Shown: positions 1 through 9,299 of the stretch, in pieces
Numbering within the stretch: the first letter of the stretch is position 1
Layout: every line of letters begins with the position of its first letter
NCBI GenBank assembly: GCA_021776095.1
Contig: JAJFGO010000035.1
Span: 1-64,000 of the forward strand
Direction: 5' to 3'
Length of the DNA: 64,000 nt
Source of the DNA: Kiloniellaceae bacterium
Lineage (GTDB): Bacteria; Pseudomonadota; Alphaproteobacteria; Kiloniellales; J153
The notes under the pieces: generated by a model
Seen by the model: the letters and a program-made list of their open reading frames with translations, nothing else
Told to the model about the DNA's origin: nothing
The model's database searches: none
Position numbers and translations under genes: made by a program

Positions 1-161
1 GGTGATCGGTTTCACGGTGTGCCTCCTTCGTGTGCGCCGGGCGGCGGGGTGCTCTGGGGCCAGGGTGCCCGGCACAATTATACATCGCGATTCGGGCCAC
101 GCCACGCGCCACGCCGACATCCGAGCGGGATCCTATTCGGACATCGCGCGGGGCGCGCCCT

Positions 162-188
162 CGTCCTTCGACAAGCTCAGGATGAGGG
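162..188 (+). repeat. Dispersed repeat (TTCGACAAGCTCAGGATGAG type)
   Basis: The core TTCGACAAGCTCAGGATGAG occurs here, again inverted at 307-332, and with one change (ACAGG for ACAAG) at 10277-10302. All three copies lie in intergenic DNA. The same short sequence is common between genes of alphaproteobacterial chromosomes. I assign no function to it. Confidence 0.75.
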
Positions 189-203
189 CGCTGGTTCCAG
201 GAC

Positions 204-289
204 CTATCCTCACCTTAAGCCGGGATCTATCCTCAGCCTGAGCCGGGATCTATCCTCACCTTAAGCCAGATCCTATCTTCACCCTGACC
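204..289. repeat. Short tandem repeat, about four 23-bp units
   Basis: Three full 23-bp units begin at 204, 227 and 250 and a partial one at 273. Each starts CTATCCTCA (CTATCTTCA in the last) and continues with CCTTAAGCC or GCCTGAGCC. The units differ by a few substitutions, so this is an old array. It lies in the gene-free first 450 bases, next to two copies of a dispersed palindrome-derived repeat. There are no spacers, so it is not a CRISPR array. Confidence 0.8.
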
Positions 290-306
290 TTCCTCATCCC
301 GAACTT

Positions 307-332
307 CCTCATCCTGAGCTTGTCGAAGGACG
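307..332 (-). repeat. Dispersed repeat, inverted copy
   Basis: This is the reverse-complement copy of the repeat at 162-188 and matches it over about 24 bases. The pair flanks the 23-bp tandem array and so forms a large imperfect inverted repeat in the gene-free start of the window. Confidence 0.75.
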
Positions 333-450
333 AGGGACGAAGGGCGGGGATGGATCCTGTAAGCGGAGGCCGCCCCGCAGCCTCTCTTGGCTCCGGTCCC
401 TGCCCCGCCCCCCTTGCCGGTTTCCCTTTGCGCCCCTATAGACTCTGGCC

Positions 451-1482
451 ATGCCTGATTTCTGGCGCGATTCCGGGTTTCATTTGCTGACGCGCGACGA
501 GCGCGGCCACTTGGCCGTGAGCGACGATTTTCTACGCGCGTATTTCCAGCGGCCCGAGGTGCGCCCGGTGGAAGACTCCTGCGCGGCCGAGCGGACCCTG
601 CACGAAGCCCTGCTGAAGAACCCGCGCGAGGCGGTGGCGGTCGCGCGCTTGGCCGCCCTGGTCGACCCGGACGCGCGCGAGAACTATCAGGTTGTGCTCG
701 GCTTTCGCGACCGCCTGGTGGCGGCCGGGACGGTCGAGGAATGCTATCTGGGCTGCTTTCTGGGCACGGCGGAGGGAACGACTGCCGGTGCCCCGGTCCC
801 ACCCCTGTTCATCGACCAGATGGCTCACGTCATCGCCCGCAACATTCTGGAGGGCACCGAAGACCCCCTGCGCGCCCGCGCCGGGGAGCTGCTGTTCCGC
901 GAACAGAAGGTCACCATCAACGACGGCGTCATCATGGCGGCCGATGCCGAGACCGTGGACATGTACGCCACCACCGGCGGCTTCGGCGGCCTCGGCCGCC
1001 TGGTCGCCGAGGCGCAGACGCCCATGCGCACGGTCGAGCTCGACGTGCTGAGCGAGGCCAACGCCGAGCTCTATTGGAGCCGCGACCAGGCCCACGATAC
1101 CGTGCTCGACCTGTCTTTCGCCGGTGCCGGGCTGGACGCGCTGGCCCGCTTGCTGGAGGGCTGGGTGCGCCACTTTTTGGACGTCGAGGTCTCGATCCAG
1201 CCGGTCCAGAAAATCGCCGACGAAAAATGGGTCTGGCACATCGGCCTGGATGCCCAGGGCAGTGCGCTGCTCAACGACCTCTACAACGGGGTCGAGGTCG
1301 GCGAGGAGCGCCTGGCCCGCCTGCTGAGCCTGTTCCGGCTGGAGTTCGCCGAGCCCAGCGTCATGCCCGCCGCCATCGCCGGCCGGCCGGTCTATTTGGC
1401 CCTGGCCATGACCGAGGGCGGCGCCCTGCGCCTCAAGCCGCAGAACCTCCTGGTCAACCTGCCGCTCGCCGAGCGGGCCTAA
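451..1482 (+). CDS. DUF6352 family protein
   Basis: This 343-residue protein of unknown function begins MPDFWRDSGFHLLTRD, the highly conserved opening I associate with DUF6352, a family found mostly in Alphaproteobacteria and Betaproteobacteria. It has no signal peptide, membrane segment or recognisable catalytic motif, so it is probably cytosolic. Length and the collinear N-terminus fit a complete gene. The start is the first ATG after a gene-free stretch with repeats. The gene is convergent with the M48 peptidase gene, with one base between the two stop codons. Family membership is from memory of the N-terminal signature, and no biochemical role is implied. Confidence 0.85.
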   Translation: MPDFWRDSGFHLLTRDERGHLAVSDDFLRAYFQRPEVRPVEDSCAAERTLHEALLKNPREAVAVARLAALVDPDARENYQVVLGFRDRLVAAGTVEECYLGCFLGTAEGTTAGAPVPPLFIDQMAHVIARNILEGTEDPLRARAGELLFREQKVTINDGVIMAADAETVDMYATTGGFGGLGRLVAEAQTPMRTVELDVLSEANAELYWSRDQAHDTVLDLSFAGAGLDALARLLEGWVRHFLDVEVSIQPVQKIADEKWVWHIGLDAQGSALLNDLYNGVEVGEERLARLLSLFRLEFAEPSVMPAAIAGRPVYLALAMTEGGALRLKPQNLLVNLPLAERA

Positions 1483-1483
1483 A

Positions 1484-2518
1484 TCAGCCCAAATCGCGCA
1501 AGCGTTCGATACGCGCCGGAGTCGGCGGGTGGGTCGAGAACAGCGCCCCCGCCTCGGCACCGAACTTGCGCAGGGGATTGGCGATAAAGAGGTGCTGGAT
1601 CGCCCGGTTGGCGCCCTGGAAGCGCTCGGGCGTGGCATCGATCTTTTCCAGCGCGCCGATCAGGCCACGGGGCTGGCGGGTCAGCTTCACCGCGGTTGCG
1701 TCGGCCAGGTATTCGCGCTGGCGCGAGATCGCCATCTGGACCAGCCGGGCGGCGAGCGGCGCCAAGATCAGGCAGATCACCAGGATGACCAAGGCGATCA
1801 GCGCCAGCGCCCCGGCCCCCTTGTCGCGGCCGCTGCGCCTGCCGCCACTGCCGATCCGGCCGTAACGGGCAATACGAAGCAGGGTATCCGAGACCAGCGC
1901 GATCAGCCCGACCACCACGCCGACGGCGGTGGCGTAAAGCACGTCGTTGTTGGCGATGTGGCTCATCTCGTGGGCGACCACGCCCTGAAGTTCGTCCCGG
2001 TCCAGGGTATCGATCATGCCCCGGGTCACCGCGATCGCCGAGCGCTCGGGGTCGAGCCCGGTGGCGAAGGCATTGAGGGCCGGGCTGTCGATCAGGGCCA
2101 CGCGCGGCTTGGGCAGGCCGGCGGCGAGCGCCATCTCCTCGACCACGTTGTGCAGAACCGGCGCCTCTTCGCGCGCGACCTCGCGGGCGCCGGCCATGCG
2201 CAGCAAGATGCGGTCCCCGGCCGTGAGCGCGACAACGATCCAAAGGCCGGAGAGCACCGACATGGCCGCGGTGCCGGTGAGGCCCCAGTCGCTGACCCGC
2301 AGGGCCAGGGCCCAGGGATCGGCCGCCGACATTTCGGGGGTTGGCGCGACCTGGATCAGATAGACGATCTCAAACGCCCAGCCGATGACATAGCCGAGCA
2401 GCGCCCCGACCAAGACCATAACCGCGCACAACCACACGGTATTGCGCTGGTTGCGCCGGATGGCGCCGTGAAAATCCGTGCGCCTGAGGCCGGAGTCGTT
2501 GGTCGCGGACTCGGCCAT
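1484..2518 (-). CDS. M48 family zinc metallopeptidase (HtpX-like)
   Basis: This is a membrane-bound Zn-dependent endopeptidase. The zinc site is the HExxH motif in VVAHEMSHIANND near residue 170, with the downstream glutamate in QREYLADATAV near residue 270. Hydrophobic segments lie near residues 25-50 and 80-105 and after the HExxH region (near 180-200 and 220-245), as in HtpX-type quality-control proteases. The C-terminal STHPPTPARIERL is also typical of M48 proteins. At 344 aa it is longer than E. coli HtpX (about 290), mainly through the N-terminal region. It lies 12 bases downstream of the lemA-like gene on the same strand. LemA-M48 pairing is common, which argues for co-transcription. 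The substrate is unknown. Confidence 0.9.
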   Translation of the reverse strand: MAESATNDSGLRRTDFHGAIRRNQRNTVWLCAVMVLVGALLGYVIGWAFEIVYLIQVAPTPEMSAADPWALALRVSDWGLTGTAAMSVLSGLWIVVALTAGDRILLRMAGAREVAREEAPVLHNVVEEMALAAGLPKPRVALIDSPALNAFATGLDPERSAIAVTRGMIDTLDRDELQGVVAHEMSHIANNDVLYATAVGVVVGLIALVSDTLLRIARYGRIGSGGRRSGRDKGAGALALIALVILVICLILAPLAARLVQMAISRQREYLADATAVKLTRQPRGLIGALEKIDATPERFQGANRAIQHLFIANPLRKFGAEAGALFSTHPPTPARIERLRDLG

Positions 2519-2530
2519 GGCGGCGCCCGG

Positions 2531-3103
2531 CTAGCGCAGGTCGACCTTGACCGGCTCGAGATCGCCGTCGGGAACCTCGAAGAAGACCGCTTTGGCGAAA
2601 TTGAAACTGTTGGCCACGATCACCGCGGGGAAGGTCTCGACCAGGGTGTTCAGGACCATGACCGAGTCGTTGTAGTGCTGGCGCGCGAAGGCGATGCGGT
2701 TCTCGGTCGAGGCCAATTCCTCCTGGAGCCGGGAGAGGTTGCCGTCGGCCTTGAGGTCGGGATAGTCCTCGGCGAGCGCGAAGAGCTTGCCAAGCGCCGC
2801 GCCCAGCAGCCCCTCGGCCTGCATCGAGGCCTCCGGCCCCTGCTCGCGCGCGGACACCGCCTGGGACCGCGCCTGGATCACCCGCTGCAAGGTTTCCTGC
2901 TCGTAGTCCATGTAGTCCTTGGCGACCTCGACCAGGTTGGGGATCAGGTCGTGGCGGCGCTTGAGCTGAACGTCGATCTGGCTCCAGGCCGCGGCCACCT
3001 GGTTCTTGCGCCCGACCAAGCGGTTGTAGAGGACGACTCCGTAGAGCGCGACAAACCCCACCCCGCCGAGGAGGACGATCAAAAGGACGGTGCCGGTGGT
3101 CAT
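2531..3103 (-). CDS. lemA: LemA family protein
   Basis: This 190-residue protein has one N-terminal membrane anchor (residues 5-25) followed by a helical domain. The signature region is NQVAAAWSQIDVQLKRRHDL followed by IPNLVEVAKDYMDYEQETL (residues about 34-72), the LemA hallmark. Family members are typically about 185-200 aa, so the gene is complete. LemA proteins are membrane-anchored helical bundles of unclear function that often sit beside M48 peptidases, as here. It is the first gene of the likely two-gene transcript with the M48 gene. Confidence 0.92.
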   Translation of the reverse strand: MTTGTVLLIVLLGGVGFVALYGVVLYNRLVGRKNQVAAAWSQIDVQLKRRHDLIPNLVEVAKDYMDYEQETLQRVIQARSQAVSAREQGPEASMQAEGLLGAALGKLFALAEDYPDLKADGNLSRLQEELASTENRIAFARQHYNDSVMVLNTLVETFPAVIVANSFNFAKAVFFEVPDGDLEPVKVDLR

Positions 3104-3464
3104 GGGCGCGCTCCCCCTCCCGAAGCCGAATTCCGATCGTAAGGTGATAGCTACCGAGCCGTAAAGGGCGGCTTAAGCGCCCCTCGGGGCCGGTCCGCAA
3201 GCCGCACCGAGCGAACCCGCAGAAAACTCCCGATCTCGTCGTCTTCCACCAGATTTTTGAATCTTCTTGTGGCAGGCCACAGCATCTTGTGGTTAAATCC
3301 AAATCGACCACAACACTTGTGCTTTCGGCCTGGGGGGCGGGAACGCGGGGGCGGTCGGCCAAGAGCCCCAGGGGCCCCGATTCGGGTAGAATCGGCCATG
3401 TCCGGACGGGTGTTGGCGCGGGGACGATACCCATTCACATCAAGCCGAGGGGACACCTAGAAGC
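3104..3464. other. Intergenic region between divergent lemA and nrdJ
   Basis: The 361 bases hold the divergent promoters of lemA (minus) and nrdJ (plus). The only structure I can support is the inverted-repeat cluster at 3266-3321. Open frames crossing this stretch on either strand lack family resemblance and plausible start sites. Confidence 0.6.
3266..3321. promoter_or_regulatory. Inverted-repeat cluster upstream of nrdJ (candidate operator)
   Basis: Within 56 bases there are TGTGGCAGGCCACA (perfect 5-bp arms, 3268-3281), a second TTGTGGT at 3287-3293 matched by ACCACAA at 3307-3313, and CACAACACTTGTG (perfect 5-bp arms, 3309-3321). All use the same TTGTG/CACAA half-site. It lies about 145 bases upstream of the nrdJ start. 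NrdR boxes use similar half-sites (CACAA-N4-TTGTG), but here the spacing is 3, so NrdR binding is only a possibility. TTGTGGTTA also resembles a DnaA box with one mismatch. Confidence 0.45.
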
Positions 3465-6400
3465 ATGCGGATCGAGCGCCGTTTCACCGAAGCCGGGCAA
3501 GACGTCTACACGAACATCGCGTTCCGCCGGACCGCGAGCGAAATCAAGAACCCCGACGGATCGGTGGTGTTTCGGGCCGAGGACATTCAGGTCCCCGCCG
3601 CCTGGAGCCAGGTCGCCTGCGACATCCTGGCCCAGAAGTATTTCCGCAAGCGCGGCATCCCCAAGATCGCCAAGCGAATCGAAGAGAACACGGTGCCCTC
3701 GTGGCTGTGGCGCTCGGTGCCCGACGAGGCGGCCCTGGCCGCCCTGCCCGAGGACCGGCGTTTCGAGGGCGAGCGCGACGCGCGCCAGGTCTTCGATCGC
3801 CTGGCCGGCGCCTGGACCTACTGGGGCTGGAAGGGCGGCTATTTCGACGGCGAGGAAGACGCCCGGGTCTATTTCGACGAGATGCGTTACATGCTGGCGC
3901 GCCAGATGGCGGCGCCCAATTCGCCGCAGTGGTTCAACACCGGCCTGCACTGGGCCTACGGCATCGACGGGCCCAGCCAGGGCCACCACTACGTCGATCA
4001 CGAAACCGGCGACGTCATGCCCTCGGCCTCGGCCTACGAGCGGCCGCAGCCGCATGCCTGCTTCATCCAGTCGGTCAACGACGATCTGGTCAACGAGGCC
4101 GGTATCATGGACCTGTGGGTCCGCGAGGCGCGCCTGTTCAAATACGGCAGCGGCACGGGGACCAATTTCTCGCGCCTGCGCGGCGAGGCCGAACCCCTGT
4201 CGGGCGGCGGCAAGTCCTCCGGCCTGATGAGTTTCCTGAAGATCGGCGACCGCGCCGCCGGGGCGATCAAATCCGGCGGCACCACCCGGCGCGCGGCCAA
4301 GATGGTCACGGTCGACATCGACCACCCGGACATCGAGAGCTACGTCAACTGGAAGATGGTGGAGGAGCAAAAGGTCGCGGCCATGGTGACCGGCTCAAAG
4401 CTGTGCCGGCGCCATTTGAACGCGATCATCCAGGCCTGCCACGCGACCGGCCTGGACGGCGAGGCCCATTTCGATCCCAAGCGCAACCGGGCGCTCAAGC
4501 TGGCGATCCGCGCCGCGCGCCGCAGCGAGATTTCGGAGAACTATATCCAGCGGGTGATTCAGTTCGCGCGCCAGGGCTTCACCGAGATCGATTTCAAGAC
4601 CTACGACACCGATTGGGATTCCGACGCCTACCTGACCGTCTCGGGCCAGAACTCCAACAACTCGGTCCGGGTCACCAACAACTTCATCGAGGCGGTGCTG
4701 AACGACGGCGACTGGAATTTGATCCGGCGCACCGACGGCAAGCCGCACAAGACCCTGAACGCCCGCGCCCTGTGGGATCAAATCGCCGGCGCGGCCTGGG
4801 CCTGCGCCGATCCGGGCATTCAGTTCGACAGCACCATCAACGAGTGGCACACCTGCCCGCAAAGCGGCCGGATCAATGCCTCGAACCCCTGTTCCGAGTA
4901 CATGTTCCTGGACGACACGGCCTGCAACCTGGCCTCGCTCAACCTCATGGCCTTTCGCCAGGACAGCGGCGCGGCGGACGACGCCACGGCACAGGAAAAA
5001 GCCAAGACCCTCGACATCGCGGCCTTGGAGCACGGCGTGCGCCTGTGGACCGTGACCCTGGAAATCTCGGTCCTCATGGCGCAGTTCCCGGCGCATGAAA
5101 TCGCGCGCCTGTCCTACGAGTACCGCACCCTGGGTCTGGGCTACGCCAACATCGGCGGGCTGCTCATGGCCGCCGGCCTGCCTTACGATTCCGAGGCCGG
5201 GCGCGCCGTCTGCGCCGCGATCAGCGCGGTCCTGACCGGTGTCGCCTACGCGACCTCGGCCGAGATGGCGGCGGAGCTGGGCCCCTTCCCCGGCCACGCG
5301 CCGAACCGCGAGGACATGCTGCGCGTGGTCCGCAACCACCGCCGCGCCGCGCACGGCCTGAGCAAGGGCTACGAGGGCCTGGCGGTCAGGCCGGTGCCGC
5401 TCGACGCCGAGGCTTGCCCGGACCCGGTGCTGGCCCAGGCCGCGACCCGGGCCTGGGATCGGGCGCTCGCGCTCGGCGAGGCCCACGGCTTCCGCAACGC
5501 CCAGGCCAGCGTGATCGCGCCGACCGGGACCATCGGCCTGGTCATGGACTGCGACACCACGGGCATCGAGCCGGACTTCGCCCTAGTCAAGTTCAAAAAG
5601 CTGGCCGGCGGCGGCTATTTCAAGATCATCAACCGCACGGTGCCCGAAGCCTTGCGCACCCTGGACTACAGCGAAAGCGAGATCGAGGACATCGTGCGCT
5701 ACACGGTCGGCCGCGGCACCTTGGAGGACGCACCCGGCGTCAACCACGCCCGCCTGCGCGAGAAAGGCTTCACCGACACCGCCCTGCAACTGATCGAGGC
5801 CGGGCTGGGCAGCGCCTTCGACATTAAGTTCGCCTTTTCCAAGTATTCCCTGGGTCAGGATTTCTGCACCGAGGTTCTGGGCCTCAAATCGATCCAGATG
5901 GACGACATCGGCTTCGACATGCTGGCCGAGATCGGCTTCACCCGCCAGGAGATCGAGGCCGCCAACGCCTATTGCTGCGGCGCCATGACCCTGGAGGGCG
6001 CGCCGCACCTGAAGACGCGGGACCTGGCGGTGTTCGATTGCGCGACGCCCTGCGGCCGCAGCGGCACCCGCGCGCTGAGCGTGGAAAGCCACATCCGCAT
6101 GATGGCGGCGGCGCAGCCTTTCATCTCCGGCGCCATTTCCAAGACCATCAACATGCCCAACGACGCGACCGTCGAGGCCTGCAAGGACGCCTACATGCTG
6201 TCCTGGCGTCTGGCGCTCAAGGCGAACGCGCTGTACCGCGACGGCTCCAAGCTGTCGCAGCCGCTGGCGTCCAGCCTGTTCGAAGGCATCGAGGACGACG
6301 ACGAGGAGGCGGAGACCTTCAGCGAGAAAGTCGCCGCCGCCCCGGCCCAGGCCCGCGCCAGCCTGGTCGCCGAGCGGGTTATCGAGCGCATCGTCGAACG

Positions 6401-7235
6401 CAAGGTGCAGCGCGCGCGCCTGCCGCTGCGGCGCAAGGGCTATACCCAGAAGGCCGTGGTCGGCGGGCACAAGATCTATCTGCGCACCGGCGAGTACGAG
6501 GACGGCAATCTCGGCGAGATCTTCATCGACATGCACAAGGAAGGCGCCGCCTTCCGCAGCCTGATGAACAACTTCGCCATCGCCATTTCCATCGGCCTGC
6601 AATACGGCGTGCCCCTGGAGGAATTCGTCGAGGCCTTCACCTTCACCCGCTTCGAGCCCTCGGGCATGGTCGAGGGCAACGACGCCATCAAGATGGCGAC
6701 CAGCGTGATCGACTATCTGTTCCGCGAGTTGGCGGTGTCATATCTGGGCCGGACCGATTTGGCCCATGCCGAACCGGGCGACTTGCTGCCCGATTCCATC
6801 GGCGCCGGCGAGGCCCAAGGCTCCCTGCCGGAGGAAGAGCGCGACAACGTGGTGGAGACCATGCGCCGCATGGCCTCGACCGGCTATATGCGTAACCAGC
6901 TCGTGGTCCTGAACGGCGGCGCGAACGGCGGCAACGGCACCAGCGCCAAGGGCGGCGCCGCCCCGGGCGCGGGCAACGCCAAGAGCCAAGCGGCGAGCGC
7001 CCCGGCCGGCGTTCCCTCGGGCGCGCCGGTGAGCGTCGGCGCCATGGCGGCATCCGTGAGCCTGGGTACCGTGGTGACGACGGAGCGGGTCGACATCCAC
7101 CTGGAGCGCGTGCGCGAGGCGCGCATGAAAGGCTACGAAGGCGACCCCTGCGACGAATGCGGCAACTTCACCCTGGTGCGCAACGGCACCTGCATGAAGT
7201 GCGACTCCTGCGGCGGCACCAGCGGGTGTAGTTGA
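3465..7235 (+). CDS. nrdJ: Adenosylcobalamin-dependent (class II) ribonucleoside-diphosphate reductase
   Basis: It makes deoxyribonucleotides from ribonucleotides with adenosylcobalamin as radical source, so no oxygen is needed. At 1256 aa it has the length of the long bacterial B12-dependent enzymes. Visible marks are [11 protein letters not shown] near residue 475 in the active site, [20 protein letters not shown] near 683-702, and the C-terminal thiol-shuttle tail with [14 protein letters not shown] and a final CS. A Gly/Ala/Ser-rich linker (about residues 1145-1200) separates the catalytic part from the Cys-rich tail. The ATG at 3465 follows a purine-rich stretch. No other reductase gene or cobalamin riboswitch is visible nearby. 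Its likely control element is the inverted-repeat cluster upstream. Confidence 0.96.
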   Translation: MRIERRFTEAGQDVYTNIAFRRTASEIKNPDGSVVFRAEDIQVPAAWSQVACDILAQKYFRKRGIPKIAKRIEENTVPSWLWRSVPDEAALAALPEDRRFEGERDARQVFDRLAGAWTYWGWKGGYFDGEEDARVYFDEMRYMLARQMAAPNSPQWFNTGLHWAYGIDGPSQGHHYVDHETGDVMPSASAYERPQPHACFIQSVNDDLVNEAGIMDLWVREARLFKYGSGTGTNFSRLRGEAEPLSGGGKSSGLMSFLKIGDRAAGAIKSGGTTRRAAKMVTVDIDHPDIESYVNWKMVEEQKVAAMVTGSKLCRRHLNAIIQACHATGLDGEAHFDPKRNRALKLAIRAARRSEISENYIQRVIQFARQGFTEIDFKTYDTDWDSDAYLTVSGQNSNNSVRVTNNFIEAVLNDGDWNLIRRTDGKPHKTLNARALWDQIAGAAWACADPGIQFDSTINEWHTCPQSGRINASNPCSEYMFLDDTACNLASLNLMAFRQDSGAADDATAQEKAKTLDIAALEHGVRLWTVTLEISVLMAQFPAHEIARLSYEYRTLGLGYANIGGLLMAAGLPYDSEAGRAVCAAISAVLTGVAYATSAEMAAELGPFPGHAPNREDMLRVVRNHRRAAHGLSKGYEGLAVRPVPLDAEACPDPVLAQAATRAWDRALALGEAHGFRNAQASVIAPTGTIGLVMDCDTTGIEPDFALVKFKKLAGGGYFKIINRTVPEALRTLDYSESEIEDIVRYTVGRGTLEDAPGVNHARLREKGFTDTALQLIEAGLGSAFDIKFAFSKYSLGQDFCTEVLGLKSIQMDDIGFDMLAEIGFTRQEIEAANAYCCGAMTLEGAPHLKTRDLAVFDCATPCGRSGTRALSVESHIRMMAAAQPFISGAISKTINMPNDATVEACKDAYMLSWRLALKANALYRDGSKLSQPLASSLFEGIEDDDEEAETFSEKVAAAPAQARASLVAERVIERIVERKVQRARLPLRRKGYTQKAVVGGHKIYLRTGEYEDGNLGEIFIDMHKEGAAFRSLMNNFAIAISIGLQYGVPLEEFVEAFTFTRFEPSGMVEGNDAIKMATSVIDYLFRELAVSYLGRTDLAHAEPGDLLPDSIGAGEAQGSLPEEERDNVVETMRRMASTGYMRNQLVVLNGGANGGNGTSAKGGAAPGAGNAKSQAASAPAGVPSGAPVSVGAMAASVSLGTVVTTERVDIHLERVREARMKGYEGDPCDECGNFTLVRNGTCMKCDSCGGTSGCS

Positions 7236-7547
7236 GGGATATTTATGATGAGGGTGAAAGACGAGTTGCCTGAACGCTGCAGAATGGCGCGTAGATTCAC
7301 CGCCGTAGTTCACCATTTTCTTTGTATAGATTGACTGCAACTAGACATAACGACGACGCCTCGAATCGAGGCAGAAGCGAAAGTTGATTGCCAGAGAAAA
7401 GGCCGGGGTTGCAGCCCCGGCCTGTAACTGGTTTCCCGCACAATTTTTTGGAGCCGTTGCGGGACGTGTCTGAATAGGTGACAAAATTTAGTATATCCGA
7501 TTCGGATGCAGGTCAAGCGGCTCCCCTACAAATGAAGGAGATCGTAA
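7236..7547. other. Intergenic region after nrdJ
   Basis: The 312 bases separate nrdJ from the DUF3892 gene. GC content falls sharply after nrdJ. The one clear structure is the GC-rich hairpin at 7400-7423. A ribosome-binding site AAGGAG at 7535-7540 belongs to the next gene. No convincing gene is seen. Confidence 0.6.
7400..7423. terminator. GC-rich hairpin, probable nrdJ transcript end
   Basis: AGGCCGGGG pairs perfectly with CCCCGGCCT around a 6-base loop (9-bp stem). There is no T-tract on either side, so it may be a processing barrier or a factor-assisted end rather than a classical intrinsic terminator. It lies 165 bases after the nrdJ stop. Confidence 0.5.
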
Positions 7548-7784
7548 GTGACCAAGAAGCGTAAAATTGTAGATGCCCGCGCGGACAGCGAGGGCGATAT
7601 TACTCACGTTAAATTCGAGGACAATTCTCGTTTCACGTCGGTTGAGCAAGCCATTCCCATGGCGGACCGGGGCGAAATTGAGAATACTCATGTTGTCCGA
7701 GCTGCCGACAAGAAAACGCATCTTCGCACAAACCCGGACAGCAAGAAGTCAAACAACCTTGACGATATGGCTGGCGACAAATAG
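7548..7784 (+). CDS. DUF3892 family small protein
   Basis: This 78-residue cytosolic protein has the DUF3892 pattern: a KRKIVDARADSEGDITHVKF opening, a central MADRGEIENTHVV segment, and the closing THLRTNPDSKKSNNL. These proteins are short, basic-acidic and of unknown function, and are found scattered in accessory regions. The start is GTG at 7548, supported by AAGGAG seven bases upstream. The gene begins the low-GC accessory patch and is not obviously in an operon. Confidence 0.8.
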   Translation: MTKKRKIVDARADSEGDITHVKFEDNSRFTSVEQAIPMADRGEIENTHVVRAADKKTHLRTNPDSKKSNNLDDMAGDK

Positions 7785-8047
7785 CGCCATAACGTGAAGT
7801 CGCGCTCCATCACCCGACCTGACCGATATTTTTCCAGATTTTGGTAAAAGTCTGCGGTGATGGAGCCGTCTTCAGAATCTCGCTCCAACACACGGGCAAA
7901 GCACTTCTTGCCTACTACAACGAGAAAACAATCCCCGTATGTGGTGGGCCCGCTTGATGCGATTAGCGCGACTTTGACGGCGGTTTCAACTTCCTCAGCA
8001 CTGTTTCTAAAAACTTCGGGTCAGCCGATAAGTCAGGGATCATTGCC
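7785..8047. other. Gene-free low-GC stretch
   Basis: Nothing convincing is seen in these 263 bases. Short open frames on both strands have no family resemblance or good start sites. The next gene's promoter probably lies here. Confidence 0.5.
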
Positions 8048-8671
8048 ATGGCAGGAACCACTATAAACCTAATTCCAATTGAAGAGATACCACCCTACGC
8101 TGAACCCATTGTTCGTGCTATTGGGCTCGCGCATCTTAGTTGGGGAAGGCTAGAACAGCACCTAGATATTCTTCTCAGCGCTGTAAACAATGACCGCTAC
8201 GTGACAGGGGCAGCGCCGCCTCCAAAAATATCTTTTCGCCTAAAGTCCAAACGGTTCAAACAATTATACGCAAAGCACCCTAGCTTTAAGATAGTGCACG
8301 ATATTGCCGGTCCGGTCTGCGATGGGCTCAAGAAAGCAAACATAAGTCGCGTTCGGTTAACTCATTCCAATGTTCAGAGTTTTTCTCCCGGACCGCCAGC
8401 AACTATCAACGTCAGAATCACGAATTTTAGTGGCCCTGACCTGAGAACCAAAGACGGCGCCTGGACGCTTCAAGAAATTGAGAACTTCAATTCACTTCTA
8501 ACTCTACTCAGCACTGATTTTTCAAGAATCAGCGAGCTGACGATGAACGAAGCGTTCCGGAAATCTCTCAAAAAGGAACTATCCCAAATTCAAAGGGCAA
8601 AGCTATGGGTCAGTGATCGTCTACGCCGTTTGCCGCGTCTTCGTATTGACAAACCATCTTCTCGATTTTAG
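8048..8671 (+). CDS. Hypothetical protein, low-GC accessory gene
   Basis: I do not recognise this 207-residue protein. The N-terminal part contains IGLAHLSWGRLEQHLDILLS and, further on, KISFRLKSKRFKQLYAKHP and RVRLTHSN. This order (Trp-x-x-Glu helix, Lys/Phe-rich helix, then an R-x-x-L-x-H motif) recalls orphan helical accessory proteins of the HEPN-like kind, but the likeness is weak. There is no signal peptide or membrane segment. Base composition is clearly lower in GC than the flanking chromosome, and the neighbours are a DUF3892 gene and REP/RAYT elements, which suggests horizontal acquisition. The ATG at 8048 has only a modest upstream AGGGAT. Confidence 0.65.
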   Translation: MAGTTINLIPIEEIPPYAEPIVRAIGLAHLSWGRLEQHLDILLSAVNNDRYVTGAAPPPKISFRLKSKRFKQLYAKHPSFKIVHDIAGPVCDGLKKANISRVRLTHSNVQSFSPGPPATINVRITNFSGPDLRTKDGAWTLQEIENFNSLLTLLSTDFSRISELTMNEAFRKSLKKELSQIQRAKLWVSDRLRRLPRLRIDKPSSRF

Positions 8672-8695
8672 CCGCCAGCGCGGAGGAGCATCCCC

Positions 8696-8955
8696 TCAGC
8701 CCGCGTAGGGCGGAATAGCGAAGCGTATTCCGCCGGATGCCTCGATGCGGCATACTCGGCCTGGGCCTATCCAAAGTAAGGGGATGTGACGGTGCAGGAC
8801 TATCGGCGCATCCGGGTTCCCGGCGACTGCTTTTTCTTCACCGTGACCCTGCTGGAGCGACACGGGCTCTAGCCCATCGAGTGGGCAGCGCGAAGACGTC
8901 ACGGCCGGTGAACCGGGCGAATGAGTCATCCGGCGCTACGCGCTAACGTATTGGT
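8696..8955 (+). mobile_element. Internally deleted RAYT/REP element (non-autonomous derivative)
   Basis: This copy matches the complete RAYT element at 9285-9970 at both ends but lacks its middle. It has the left REP (8705-8734), the leader, and the first roughly 80 bases of the transposase gene up to CACGGG at 8861-8866. After six bases it then resumes at CCCATCGAGTGGGC, which in the full copy lies at 9867, near the end of the gene. About 400 bases are missing. The right REP hairpin is only half present (arm and loop, then divergent sequence from about 8948). It cannot encode a transposase but could be mobilised by one. Confidence 0.8.
8705..8734 (+). repeat. REP hairpin with GTAG head
   Basis: GTAG at 8705-8708 is followed by GGCGGAATA pairing with TATTCCGCC around GCGAAGC. 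This is the layout that RAYT transposases recognise: a tetranucleotide next to a hairpin foot. It is identical to the copy at 9300-9329. Confidence 0.85.
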
Positions 8956-8980
8956 CCGAAAGTTCGGGGGATGTTTGGTG

Positions 8981-9277
8981 TTGCAGTTAAGATACCCATC
9001 GACAGCATTTGCGGCGGCTTGGGCGGAGGCGCTGAGAAAGGGCGTCGATTTCAGTGTCGAAGCCAAAATCAGCAAATTCAAACTGAAATCTATTCATGGT
9101 CTCATTGACTTCATGTCCGGTGAAGGGGGAAATGGCCTTTCACTGTTGGGCTCCGCATTGTTCTGCGGTCAACTTCACGTGTGTGTAACCAAAGCTATCG
9201 GTACCAAGCAATACGACGTTGGTTATTCAATAATCGAGTCAGGTACTGTGATCAAATTTCATCGTAGGGGATCCTAG
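8981..9277 (+). CDS. Hypothetical protein between two RAYT/REP elements
   Basis: An open frame runs through from the deleted RAYT element (from 8921) to 9277. Its first part is REP-derived, so the gene, if real, begins after about 8955. TTG at 8981 is the first in-frame candidate and would give 98 residues. The protein has no recognised domain. It is mixed alpha/beta in character, with a Gly-rich centre (MSGEGGNGLSLLGS) and Cys residues near FCGQLHVCVTK. GC content is lower than in the surrounding chromosome. It may be an intact orphan, or a fragment whose 5' end was lost when the REP element inserted. Confidence 0.35.
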   Translation: MQLRYPSTAFAAAWAEALRKGVDFSVEAKISKFKLKSIHGLIDFMSGEGGNGLSLLGSALFCGQLHVCVTKAIGTKQYDVGYSIIESGTVIKFHRRGS

Positions 9278-9299
9278 CCTCGCAGCCCGCGTTGCCTAC

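Noticed and set aside
204-289. Possible CRISPR array
   Set aside because: The units are directly adjacent without unique spacers and there are no cas genes.
1529-3142. A 537-codon open frame on the plus strand across the M48 and lemA genes
   Set aside because: It lies opposite two well-supported genes, has no family resemblance, and is rich in Gly/Asp/Arg as expected from the reverse of high-GC codons.
7400-7423. Class-defining intrinsic terminator after nrdJ
   Set aside because: The stem is strong but there is no T-tract, so I list it only as a probable transcript end with moderate confidence.
7857-8066. Short plus-strand open frame before the low-GC orphan gene
   Set aside because: Low sequence complexity in Ser/Thr, no family match, and it overlaps the start of the supported gene.
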